Assembly (NCBI GenBank): GCA_013374505.1 | Contig: QENJ01000262.1 | Location: 1-7,376, forward strand | Length of the DNA stretch: 7,376 nucleotides | Direction: 5' to 3' | Origin: Candidatus Methanophagaceae archaeon | GTDB lineage: Archaea > Halobacteriota > Syntropharchaeia > Alkanophagales > Methanospirareceae | Part shown: one piece after another, positions 1 to 6,886 of the stretch | Numbering within the stretch: position 1 is the first letter of the stretch | Layout: each line of letters begins with the position of its first letter | The notes under the pieces: generated by a model | What the model saw: the letters and a program-made list of their open reading frames with translations, nothing else | The model's database searches: none | What the model was told of the DNA's origin: nothing | Made by a program: the position numbers and the translations under genes

Positions 1-2
1 TC

Positions 3-128
3 AAAAAAACCGTTACCACGGCTAAAGCGGCGGGAATACTTAACCTGGCGCACTTATCTACCGATGGCACCAAACTAAAGGCAAACGAGACTGGTTACAT
101 TATACCGCACGACGTATACGCCGTGTGA
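3..128 (+). pseudogene. Transposase-like fragment, truncated at the left edge and degenerate at its 3' end
   Basis: The frame is open from the left edge to a TGA at 126-128 and gives 41 codons. Residues around positions 21-86 read AKAAGILNLAHLSTDGTKLK followed by AN. This resembles the segment around the first catalytic aspartate of IS1182/IS5-type DDE transposases, where a DGTK(I/L)KANA motif follows a hydrophobic strand; the Asp here is the codon at 63-65. In such enzymes several hundred further residues follow this motif. Here the similarity stops right after KAN and the frame ends 13 codons later, so the gene looks interrupted or deleted. It converges on the minus-strand surface-protein array, whose last stop codon is 19 bases away. 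The transposase reading rests on one short motif from memory. It could also be the end of an unrelated gene. Confidence 0.45.
108..125 (-). terminator. Possible hairpin just downstream of the operon's last gene
   Basis: On the minus strand this reads CACGGCG-TATA-CGTCGTG. That is a 7-bp stem with one G-U wobble and a 4-base loop, starting 21 bases after the stop codon of the last gene. On the + strand the wobble pair becomes an A-C mismatch, so the fold is better in the minus-strand transcript. No T-run follows it, and archaeal termination normally depends on T-rich tracts. It may therefore be a transcript-end or stability structure, or chance. Confidence 0.25.
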
Positions 129-146
129 TGTTGCTGTACCTATCGT

Positions 147-1544
147 TTATTCATCTCTGTTACTTTTCCTCTTTTTTAGGGCATATCCCGCAAGTGCGAG
201 CAAGCCACTGGAGAACAGAATGAGCGTAGACAGTTCGGGTATTGGATAGCCAGGGTCAGCAGAGGGGCTTTTAACATAGGAATTTTTGTCGCCAGTAGGA
301 TTGTAATAGACCCTGATTTTTTCACTTGCCGGACCGCTCCATGATACTCGAACCCCTAACCAGTCGCCAGTATTGAAATTTTGCGTTGTGCTATGCACAC
401 AGGTTATATCGTACTCCGTTTCATTTGCTATTAAAGGTACACTACCACTTGCTATAACCGTTACTACCCCCCCGGGTGTTATTTTGCAGACGTCAACGGT
501 AGTAGTGTTACCCGCTTTATCGTCAGGGTCGGAAGTAAAGATCTTTGCTGTCCAATTGTTTTCACCAAAGCTTAAATCCGTTTGTGCGCCCGTTGTTGCA
601 TAGAACCACAGGGCTTTTCCTCCTTCTAAGATGCAGTATGTACCCTCAGCAGGTTTTGTTTTGTTCATTACAAGGTCCTTATCATGTACCCAACCATCGT
701 TTGCATATGGTGCATTTACTGTTGTATTTTCAGCTTGTGTGAAATACCACACCTGCGGGTGACCTTCTGTCTGAAGTGTAACATTGAAATTAAAAAGTCC
801 ACCCACGTTTATTTCTGACTGTGTTACCTCGTGGGTTTGAATTACCGTTTGGCTTCCTTTTGTGACGTTGAATTGCAATGTCTCGCCTGCAAGTATATCA
901 ACTCCGTGTCTAAGCATGTGTTGGTAGTAGTTAGAAGTTTCATCTGTGTTTGCCTGCCATTCCTTATTCGTATTCAGGTTTGTTACGTTAATAATCGGAT
1001 TATTACAATCGCTATCGTCATCGTATACAACGTATCCGTAGATAAAGAAAGGACTTGATGGCTGCGGGTCTCCGATTTCAACAGTTCCATTATTACTATT
1101 CGTTGAAATTGGGTTGAGACTGGGGTCACTCAATTTTGCTACGGTAAAGTTAAGTTCACTGGTTCCCGAGCTTCTCGCTTTAAACTCAATACTTGCCAGC
1201 ACGCCGGGATCAGTTACAGCAGGGAGTACTGTTCTGGTTTCCCCATATTTAACGCATCCTAAAGGATTATTGATTTCATTCTTGAGCAGACTTACACCGG
1301 CATCACCGAGAAATGGACCTTTATCCTGTGAAATTACCCTAAGCAGCGAATTATTAAAGTGTAGTTCATATTGTGCAGCGAATACTTCACTTCCTTCCGG
1401 GTTAACAGAGATATTAACAGTGAAATAATCACCTTCTGAAACAGTTTGAATGGATGGCTCAACGCTTACCTGCACTGCTGATGCTGCCTGTATTAAAATA
1501 CCAATGGCTCCTATAACAAACATAGCTGCAATCGCTCGTCTCAT
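147..1544 (-). CDS. Cohesin-domain surface protein with PEP/PEF-CTERM-like sorting signal
   Basis: This is a secreted 465-residue protein, probably attached to the cell surface. An N-terminal signal peptide (1-23, RR n-region, hydrophobic core, cut near ASA) precedes a cohesin module (about 25-158) with the landmarks AAQYELHFNNSL, KGPFLG, VKYGET and KLSDP. Residues 165-258 form a carboxypeptidase-regulatory-like beta module that is also present in the 674-residue protein of this operon. Residues about 263-428 form a further unrecognised beta-rich domain. The C-terminus has PEL at 436-438, then a hydrophobic helix (about 439-454) and KKRK. This layout matches PEP-CTERM (exosortase) or PEF-CTERM (archaeosortase) tails, so the protein is probably cleaved and lipid-anchored. 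The ATG start sits 11 bases after a GGAGGAGG inside the end of the upstream gene, so translation is probably coupled. There is no dockerin, so it should act as an anchored acceptor. The cohesin is clear; the sortase class is not. Confidence 0.85.
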   Translation of the reverse strand: MRRAIAAMFVIGAIGILIQAASAVQVSVEPSIQTVSEGDYFTVNISVNPEGSEVFAAQYELHFNNSLLRVISQDKGPFLGDAGVSLLKNEINNPLGCVKYGETRTVLPAVTDPGVLASIEFKARSSGTSELNFTVAKLSDPSLNPISTNSNNGTVEIGDPQPSSPFFIYGYVVYDDDSDCNNPIINVTNLNTNKEWQANTDETSNYYQHMLRHGVDILAGETLQFNVTKGSQTVIQTHEVTQSEINVGGLFNFNVTLQTEGHPQVWYFTQAENTTVNAPYANDGWVHDKDLVMNKTKPAEGTYCILEGGKALWFYATTGAQTDLSFGENNWTAKIFTSDPDDKAGNTTTVDVCKITPGGVVTVIASGSVPLIANETEYDITCVHSTTQNFNTGDWLGVRVSWSGPASEKIRVYYNPTGDKNSYVKSPSADPGYPIPELSTLILFSSGLLALAGYALKKRKSNRDE

Positions 1545-1550
1545 TTTATA

Positions 1551-2486
1551 TCATTCCTCCTCCAACCACAACCTGAAAGCAGGTATGCAGTCTGTATATC
1601 TTTTCCCATTTATATCTATAAATTCTGTACATCTTATTTTACCTCCTGTAGTATTAAATTCCGGTGCATGAATAATTTGGGGATAAGAGCCTGTTTTTAT
1701 CGTGTAGTTATAAATCATACCTTGTTTCAGCGTTATCTCCCTATTAAACGATAGATTGTGATAATCGTTAGTATTATAATAACCGGTCCATTGTGCTTCT
1801 ACACTTTCTCCTATGGTTTCGTTCCAGATGATTACGCTTTCACCGTGTCCCCCTGTTCCTGGACAGGGATACGTGTATATCCTATTTACTGTGATGTTCT
1901 GGTCAGGAATTATTACTCCGTGATGCGTCCCCATTAGATTTGGGTAAGGCTTTTCTGAAACATAGGTGTCGAAAATAGCAATGTGCGAACCCACGATTTT
2001 TACAGTTCCATTGTTAGTTTGAGCAGCAAGGGGGTTAATGCTGGGGTCACTTAATTTCGCAACATCAAAACAAAGTTCACTTGTACCATAGTCTGCAATC
2101 GCTTGAAATGTAATTGTTGCAAGCACTGCTGGATTGGTTACGCCACCGATTGTCTCTGGTTCACCTACTCGGGTTTCACCATATTTGATCGTACCATTGG
2201 TATTACCAATTTTGTTTGTCAATACGTTTATGTTCACGCCATCCTGGTTGAGGAACGGACCTTTTTCCTGTGAGATTGTAGTCAATAGCACATTATTGAA
2301 GCGCAACTCGTACTGTGCGCTGAATACTTCGCTTCCCTCGGGCTCAACATAAATATCAACCGTGAATGTATCACCCTTTAAAACTTCCGGATATGCTGGA
2401 TCAACACTTATTGTCGCTGCAACGCTTACTTGTACAACAGTAGATATAGCTATAAATGCGATTGTTATAACCAAAAATTTATTCAT
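1551..2486 (-). CDS. Secreted cohesin-domain protein without anchor or dockerin
   Basis: This 311-residue exported protein has a signal peptide (about 1-24; cleavage near VSVAA) followed by a cohesin module (about 25-165) with SAQYELRFNN, KGPFLNQDG, IKYGET and KLSDPSINP. Residues about 168-308 form a second domain that contains TGGHGES, a Trp-rich centre, IYNYTIKTGSYPQIIH and a conserved-looking IPAFRLW end. I recall similar TGGH...TGSYPQIIH modules from other archaeal surface proteins, but I cannot name the family. Cysteines at 208, 286 and 300 could form a disulfide. It ends in LEEE with no dockerin, sorting signal or transmembrane helix, so it is probably soluble or held by its partners. 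Six bases separate its stop from the next gene, whose ribosome site lies inside this coding end. Confidence 0.85.
   Translation of the reverse strand: MNKFLVITIAFIAISTVVQVSVAATISVDPAYPEVLKGDTFTVDIYVEPEGSEVFSAQYELRFNNVLLTTISQEKGPFLNQDGVNINVLTNKIGNTNGTIKYGETRVGEPETIGGVTNPAVLATITFQAIADYGTSELCFDVAKLSDPSINPLAAQTNNGTVKIVGSHIAIFDTYVSEKPYPNLMGTHHGVIIPDQNITVNRIYTYPCPGTGGHGESVIIWNETIGESVEAQWTGYYNTNDYHNLSFNREITLKQGMIYNYTIKTGSYPQIIHAPEFNTTGGKIRCTEFIDINGKRYTDCIPAFRLWLEEE
1556..1563 (-). promoter_or_regulatory. Ribosome binding site for the last gene, inside the preceding gene
   Basis: The minus strand reads GGAGGAGG, 11 bases before the ATG at 1542-1544, and lies inside the Glu codons that end the preceding gene. 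A closer ATG at 1552-1554 is followed by ATA TAA and cannot be the start. Confidence 0.55.
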
Positions 2487-2491
2487 TTTTA

Positions 2492-3586
2492 TTACTCGGC
2501 CTCCCCCTTCTTAAAAAAGAGATATGTTATTGCAAGCATTGTCAGTGCAAAGATAGTTTCAAACCCACCTATTGCAGGTGTTGGTGTCTCCTCTGATGCT
2601 GGTAGGTTCTCTGATATTGACGGTTCTTCTGATATTTGTGTTTCCCTTGATGTTGGTATCGGTATATCCTCAGGTATTGATGTTGGTGCTGTTTCATGCA
2701 TAGGAGAAGCAGCCACAGTAGGAGCAGGAGAAGGTGTTGCTTTGATTATGTCTTCACGGAAATTAATCTCCCATGTCTTTCTCCCTCCAAGCATGTTATA
2801 AACATCATCGAATCCACGCCGCGCAAGTATTTCGCTTGCCGTTCTGCTTCTAACGCCCGTTTCGGAATAAATAATGATTTTTTTCGTTTTATCCAATCCG
2901 CCAACTTTGTTTTCTAACTCTGATAGGGGTATATGATTGAATTCAACACCTTCAACGTATATATGCTCGGCTTCGTGCTCATCTTCGGTTCTAACATCCA
3001 GTAGGATAATCTCTTCTGGATTTATTTCCATCATCTCATATGCTTCCTCAACTTTGATGTCCGTGAATGCAGGCTCATCTGTAACTTTTCCTACGGTGCA
3101 CGTTCCATCGTTAATTTCTGTTTCAATTGGTTTAGCATTTATATCGCTTAGTTTCACCGTGCTCAATTGTAAATCGCTCTTTCCCGATGTGGCGATGGCT
3201 TCAAAGGAGATTGAAGCCAAAATGTCCTGAGATGATACTCCTTTTTCCGCTCCGATTCCTACTTCTCCATACTTGACTACTCCAACGCTATTATTGGTTT
3301 CGTTTACGAGCACGTTTGTTTTAGTACCGTCCTGGCTGAGGAAAGGCCCCTGAGCTTGCGATACCACTCTTAGTATACTCGAGTCGAAATACAAATCGTA
3401 TTGTGCACCGAGCACCTCCTCACCCTTTGGGTCGATGACTATGTTTACTTTAACTGACTGCCCCTGTAACACTTCCGAGCTTGACGGTGACACGCTCACA
3501 ACTGCTGGTGCCGCTTGTGCTGTCAATGTGCTAATTAATAACACAAAACATAAAACACCCATCACTATTTCCCTTCTCTTCTTCAT
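2492..3586 (-). CDS. Cohesin-rhodanese fusion with Ser/Thr/Pro linker and PGF-CTERM-like anchor
   Basis: This is a 364-residue surface protein. The signal peptide (1-26, KKRR n-region, ends AQAAP) is followed by a cohesin (about 28-166) with GAQYDLYFDSS, GPFLSQDG and VVKYGE. A rhodanese domain follows (about 172-277) with ILLDVRTEDEHEAEHI, the strand KKIIIYSETGVRSRTA and the end motif GFDDVYNMLGG. Rhodaneses carry a catalytic Cys that accepts sulfane sulfur (usual loop C-x-x-G-x-R-S). Here that position is Ser241, codon 2864-2866, so sulfur transfer is not expected. Residues about 283-338 form a Pro/Ser/Thr/Glu linker. The tail GGFETIFALTMLAITYLF plus KK resembles the PGF-CTERM signal of archaeosortase A substrates, with GGF replacing PGF. 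The first ATG fits the signal peptide and has AAGGGG 7 bases upstream. The 64-base gap in front may hold its own promoter. Its job is probably a cell-anchored cohesin receptor; the role of the rhodanese fold is unknown. Confidence 0.87.
   Translation of the reverse strand: MKKRREIVMGVLCFVLLISTLTAQAAPAVVSVSPSSSEVLQGQSVKVNIVIDPKGEEVLGAQYDLYFDSSILRVVSQAQGPFLSQDGTKTNVLVNETNNSVGVVKYGEVGIGAEKGVSSQDILASISFEAIATSGKSDLQLSTVKLSDINAKPIETEINDGTCTVGKVTDEPAFTDIKVEEAYEMMEINPEEIILLDVRTEDEHEAEHIYVEGVEFNHIPLSELENKVGGLDKTKKIIIYSETGVRSRTASEILARRGFDDVYNMLGGRKTWEINFREDIIKATPSPAPTVAASPMHETAPTSIPEDIPIPTSRETQISEEPSISENLPASEETPTPAIGGFETIFALTMLAITYLFFKKGEAE
2500..2507 (-). promoter_or_regulatory. Ribosome binding site for the unanchored cohesin gene, inside the rhodanese gene
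   Basis: The minus strand reads GGGGGAGG and ends 13 bases before the ATG at 2484-2486. It overlaps the last codons of the cohesin-rhodanese gene, which points to coupled translation. The spacing is longer than usual. Confidence 0.5.
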
Positions 3587-3593
3587 TTCTTAT

Positions 3594-3599
3594 CCCCTT
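3594..3599 (-). promoter_or_regulatory. Ribosome binding site for the cohesin-rhodanese gene
   Basis: The minus strand reads AAGGGG, 7 bases before the ATG at 3584-3586. It supports that start over the in-frame ATG at codon 9, which would remove the positively charged n-region of the signal peptide. Confidence 0.5.
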
Positions 3600-3623
3600 A
3601 TTCTACTTTTATTATAGTATCTA

Positions 3624-3639
3624 CTTAAAAAGGTTTTCG
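3624..3639 (-). promoter_or_regulatory. Candidate archaeal promoter (BRE + TATA) before the cohesin-rhodanese gene
   Basis: In the 64-base gap the minus strand reads CGAAAACC followed by TTTTTAAG, which could be a purine-rich BRE and a TATA box. A start about 25 bases downstream would fall near 3602 and leave a leader of about 15 bases that includes the AAGGGG ribosome site. This is the only gap in the array with room for a promoter. AT-rich gaps make such matches by chance, so the call is tentative. Confidence 0.35.
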
Positions 3640-3650
3640 CTTTTTTTATA

Positions 3651-4628
3651 CTACCATGCGGTATGGTCCCAGTTTGCTCCGACCGTTGCGCCGTCAAAGA
3701 TGTCCACAATTTTGTCGTTGTTCAGGTCCGCCTCATCTCCTCTTGGGTTGTTATACCACCAGATGTTTCCGTCAAACTCCGCCTCTTCATCCCACTCAAG
3801 TCCTACGGTTGCTCCATCGAAGATGTCCACTATGCCATCGCTGTTCGCATCACCTGCAATGTAAACGTTAACTTGTACAATAGCCGTATTTGCGAGACCC
3901 TCACCGTCCTTTACCGTTAAACTGACATTAAATGGCTCGTAGGCTGTTCCATGCCATTTGTATGTCGAATAAGCATGCTCTACTATTGGACCTGCATCAG
4001 AATACCCATCTCCGAAGTACCAGTTATAGTTTGTGATGCCATCCCCATCGGGATCGTAAGAAGCGGAAGCGTTGAAGAATGTTTTGCACGGATACTCAGT
4101 GCCCACATTATTATGTAGGTGCATACATGTAGGAATAGCAACGGGGGGAAGATTTAGAAACACGGTGCCATTATCTACTGTTGCGGGTATGGACGTTTCT
4201 GGTAGACCTGATTCTTTCAATTCATTACTGCTCAGGTTCAACGCACTTGTTTCGCCATGACTACCAACCGCTTCTAAGGTGACATCTGCGAATTTGACAT
4301 CGCCATATAATCCATCACCATCATCCATCCCTCCTGCTCTGACAATTCCGCCTGTATTGTTAATGACCGGATAAAAGACATCGAAATCACTATTCGTTGC
4401 AGAGATTACATGAACCACAGATGGCTCGAAATAGAGACTTATATCTGCAACGCCTAAGTTAGATACGTTGTTGATCATGATACTCGTGACTGCGGTTTCG
4501 TTAGGTTTCATAAAGACATCGCTTATTGATACTGTAGTAGCAGAAGCTGCGAATGAAGCCGAAATCAAGAATAGCACGGTAGATACCACTATTATTGCAG
4601 TTTTATTCTTCCGTATATCTCTTTCCAC
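3651..4628 (-). CDS. Secreted cohesin-PKD-dockerin protein
   Basis: This 325-residue exported protein combines both halves of a docking pair. A signal peptide (about 1-30) is followed by a cohesin-like module (about 32-157) of a second type that lacks the GPFL and VKYGE landmarks. It has VADISLYFEPSVVHVI, LYGDVKFADVTL, NELKES and IPATVDNGTV instead, and closely matches the middle domain of the 674-residue protein. A PKD domain follows (about 159-257) with YDPDGDGITNYNWYFGDG. The C-terminal dockerin (258-325) has two loops with all calcium ligands in place: D260, N262, D264, D268, D271 and D301, N303, D305, D309, D312. Both loops end in IVDIFDGATVG, so the module is internally symmetric. The start is GTG, chosen because a full GGAGGT lies 8 bases upstream and the signal peptide follows directly. 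It probably docks onto cohesins of its neighbours while offering its own. Confidence 0.87.
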   Translation of the reverse strand: MERDIRKNKTAIIVVSTVLFLISASFAASATTVSISDVFMKPNETAVTSIMINNVSNLGVADISLYFEPSVVHVISATNSDFDVFYPVINNTGGIVRAGGMDDGDGLYGDVKFADVTLEAVGSHGETSALNLSSNELKESGLPETSIPATVDNGTVFLNLPPVAIPTCMHLHNNVGTEYPCKTFFNASASYDPDGDGITNYNWYFGDGYSDAGPIVEHAYSTYKWHGTAYEPFNVSLTVKDGEGLANTAIVQVNVYIAGDANSDGIVDIFDGATVGLEWDEEAEFDGNIWWYNNPRGDEADLNNDKIVDIFDGATVGANWDHTAW

Positions 4629-4636
4629 TTTTCTTT

Positions 4637-4642
4637 ACCTCC
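4637..4642 (-). promoter_or_regulatory. Strong ribosome binding site fixing a GTG start
   Basis: The minus strand reads AAAGGAGGT, the best Shine-Dalgarno match in the window, with 8 bases between GGAGGT and the GTG at 4626-4628. It sits in the 20-base gap after the previous stop and compensates for the weaker start codon. Confidence 0.75.
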
Positions 4643-4648
4643 TTTTAT

Positions 4649-6673
4649 TTAGTGCAGCGTTTCATATCCTACTTCCCCAAGCACATGCTTTGAAAGATAC
4701 ATAGAATCGTAAAGACTAACCACTCCGTTACCACTGACCTCACCCACACACTCATCCATCATTTCAAATCCTGTTTTCCCGAACATATATTTCCTGATGT
4801 ATGATGCGTCAAAGATACTCACTTCTCCATTCATACTCACGTCCCCGTTCAGCACGGCTGTTAATTGTATACTCACCGATGTATTTGCATTCTCAAATAT
4901 ATCGGTTGCGCTTACGGTCAGGTTATGCGGCAGGTAGCTCACGTTATACAGTGCCGTCCCGATAGAAGCATTTACGGTTACAGTCCATATATCGGTGCCT
5001 GGTATGCGGGTCATTGGCTGGTCGGACAAACCACCAATTGTAGACAGGTTGATATAGACATCAGCAACACCGCAATCGTCTGTTACTGTAACGTTCAGTT
5101 GTGATGTTTCGCCCCACCTTGGGTCAAAATCAGTATCTTCGGGAATGAAAACAGGATTTGCTATTGGGTTTGTTACCTCTGGCGGTGTAACCTCTGCTAT
5201 GGTAAATGTACCGTTATGCGTGGTTGCGGGTATAGGAATTTCCTCAGGACTCGCTTCTTTCAGCTCGTTGATGGTAAGGTTTAGAGTGCAGGAATTCCCT
5301 CCTCCACCTACTGCTTTTAAGGTTACATTTGCAAGTCTGACATTACCGTAAAGTCCGGCAGAGACCGTTTGGAGTGCGCCAATCCTGGTTACACCGCTCG
5401 TATTGTCAATTGTAAACTCCAGGACGTCAAAATCGGTGTCGTCAACCGCGATGACATGCACCAGGGATTGATTATAGGTGAGTGATATATCTACAATACC
5501 CACATTTGTTATATTTGTGATGACGATCGAAGTAGTAACGTTTTCTCCTGACACGGCATCTGCATCACCGATTTTGATGACTATATCAGCAAAAGTCGTG
5601 AAAGAATGTTCCGAACTTTGAGCTGAGTTGGTGCTCGGGTCTGTGCTGTTCACCACGTAATAATAAGTAGTGTTTGACGTGAGATCAGCAATTGAGATGC
5701 TGTGATAAGTCACGTATGATGCGTTGTAAACAGTTTTAGTGTAGTTTCCGGGTCCGATTCCGTATTTAACCAGGCTGTCACTTGCTTCATCGGTCTCCCA
5801 GGTTATATTTGCAGAATCTTTCGTTGGTATTGCACTGATATTGGTAATGACGGGCGGAGAGGTGTCAGGCACGTAAATAGTAATGTCTTGAGAGAATCCT
5901 GCTGCATTTATTTCAGCTTCGGTTACTGTATGATTAAATTCTGATGAGTTACCTATGTTATCAGTGGCATTAAAATGCAACACGTCGCCTTTGGATATAT
6001 GGAGCAGATTTGTGGAAACCTGGTAGTAATTAGAGCCTACGCTCGTTTCCGCTATAAATACCTCGGTGGTGTTGATGTTTGTTATCGTTACGTTGGGATT
6101 GTTTACTGGTGAGCCATCATTGTAACTAACAAAGCCAGATATTATGAAGATAGATTCGTTAATTTCTACTGTGACATCATTGACCAGAACCCCGAGTATT
6201 GGCTGTGCGAGTGGGTCGCTCAATTTCACATTGGAAAGATTCAAGCTGCATATTCCTGGTTCAACCGCCCTAAAAGAGATAGTAGTAAGAACTCCGGGTG
6301 TGGTGACTCCGTAATCAACTCCTGTTCGGGATTCACCATACTTTGTCATGCCAAGGGTATTGTTGATTACGTTTGTAAATATAGACGTGCTAGCACCATC
6401 CTGACTGAGAAAAGGCCCTTTTTCCTGTTTAGTTGCATTCAACAATGAATTATTGAAATACAAGTTGTACTGAGCGGCCATTACCTCATCAGTGCCTCCG
6501 GGGTCCACGGTGATATTAACCGTGAAGTTTTCTCCTTGCAAGACACTTATGTACGATGGTTCTACACTTACCACTGGAGCTGCCAGTGCTGGCTGTGCTA
6601 AAAGGCACAGAACAGCGATAGCTACTGTGGTCATGCCTATTCCTTTCAGTTCCTTTTTTTCACACCTATTCAT
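4649..6673 (-). CDS. Large secreted multidomain scaffold: cohesin - regulatory-like - Fn3 - cohesin - Ig-like - dockerin
   Basis: This is a 674-residue exported scaffold-like protein, counted from the ATG at 6671-6673. In order it has a signal peptide (about 1-32), a cohesin of the GPFLSQDG/TKYGES type (34-171), a carboxypeptidase-regulatory-like beta module (176-267) shared with the last gene, and a fibronectin III-like domain (about 271-361; ITWETDEASDSLVKYG). These are followed by a second cohesin of the other type (about 363-492; VDISLTYNQSLVHVI, NELKEASPEE), an Ig-like domain (about 496-607) and a dockerin (609-674). The dockerin loops are off-consensus: D611-S613-N615-S619-D622 and E645-S647-N649-S653-D656. 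About 30 N-x-S/T sequons point to heavy N-glycosylation. An in-frame GTG at 6677-6679 is possible, but AAAGGT abuts it, whereas the ATG has normal spacing. With two cohesins of different types and one dockerin, it could branch or cross-link chains. Confidence 0.87.
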   Translation of the reverse strand: MNRCEKKELKGIGMTTVAIAVLCLLAQPALAAPVVSVEPSYISVLQGENFTVNITVDPGGTDEVMAAQYNLYFNNSLLNATKQEKGPFLSQDGASTSIFTNVINNTLGMTKYGESRTGVDYGVTTPGVLTTISFRAVEPGICSLNLSNVKLSDPLAQPILGVLVNDVTVEINESIFIISGFVSYNDGSPVNNPNVTITNINTTEVFIAETSVGSNYYQVSTNLLHISKGDVLHFNATDNIGNSSEFNHTVTEAEINAAGFSQDITIYVPDTSPPVITNISAIPTKDSANITWETDEASDSLVKYGIGPGNYTKTVYNASYVTYHSISIADLTSNTTYYYVVNSTDPSTNSAQSSEHSFTTFADIVIKIGDADAVSGENVTTSIVITNITNVGIVDISLTYNQSLVHVIAVDDTDFDVLEFTIDNTSGVTRIGALQTVSAGLYGNVRLANVTLKAVGGGGNSCTLNLTINELKEASPEEIPIPATTHNGTFTIAEVTPPEVTNPIANPVFIPEDTDFDPRWGETSQLNVTVTDDCGVADVYINLSTIGGLSDQPMTRIPGTDIWTVTVNASIGTALYNVSYLPHNLTVSATDIFENANTSVSIQLTAVLNGDVSMNGEVSIFDASYIRKYMFGKTGFEMMDECVGEVSGNGVVSLYDSMYLSKHVLGEVGYETLH

Positions 6674-6678
6674 TTTCA

Positions 6679-6685
6679 CACCTTT
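6679..6685 (-). promoter_or_regulatory. Ribosome binding site deciding the start of the large scaffold gene
   Basis: The minus strand reads AAAGGTG and then 5 bases to the ATG at 6671-6673. The alternative GTG at 6677-6679 overlaps this site and would have no spacer, so the ATG is preferred. Confidence 0.55.
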
Positions 6686-6731
6686 AGGCTAATAGTTATG
6701 ACATTAGCCAGAGCAACACACCAGGTCACGT

Positions 6732-6784
6732 CCAGGGACTTCTGCGATGTAATCTACCAGCAAAAAGTAATCTGCCATATCTAC
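6732..6784 (-). repeat. Direct repeat copy within the dockerin (second loop/helix)
   Basis: This 53-bp segment is identical, base for base, to 6834-6886, at a period of 102 bases (34 codons). It encodes VDMADYFLLVDYIAEVPG of the second dockerin half. Confidence 0.9.
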
Positions 6785-6833
6785 TTTACCACTGCAGTCA
6801 ACATAACCTGCCCATTCGCTATCAAGTGTCCGC

Positions 6834-6886
6834 CCAGGGACTTCTGCGATGTAATCTACCAGCAAAAAGTAATCTGCCATATCTAC
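6834..6886 (-). repeat. Direct repeat copy within the dockerin (first loop/helix)
   Basis: This is the partner of the repeat at 6732-6784, with no mismatch over 53 bp. It encodes the first dockerin half. Identity at synonymous positions implies a recent duplication or gene conversion. Confidence 0.9.

Noticed and set aside
2430..2801. A + strand open frame of about 120 codons
   Set aside because: It lies antisense to a well-supported gene, has low-complexity Ser/Gly/Val composition that mirrors the Pro/Ser/Thr linker, and lacks any recognisable domain.
3641..3647. T7 run as a transcription terminator
   Set aside because: It is T-rich on the + strand, where no gene ends; the operon transcript would carry A here.
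6677..6679. GTG as the start of the large scaffold gene
   Set aside because: The ribosome site AAAGGTG overlaps it, leaving no spacer, whereas the ATG two codons later has a normal distance.
6732..6886. CRISPR-like repeat pair
   Set aside because: There are only two copies, and both lie in frame within a dockerin at the spacing of its two loops.
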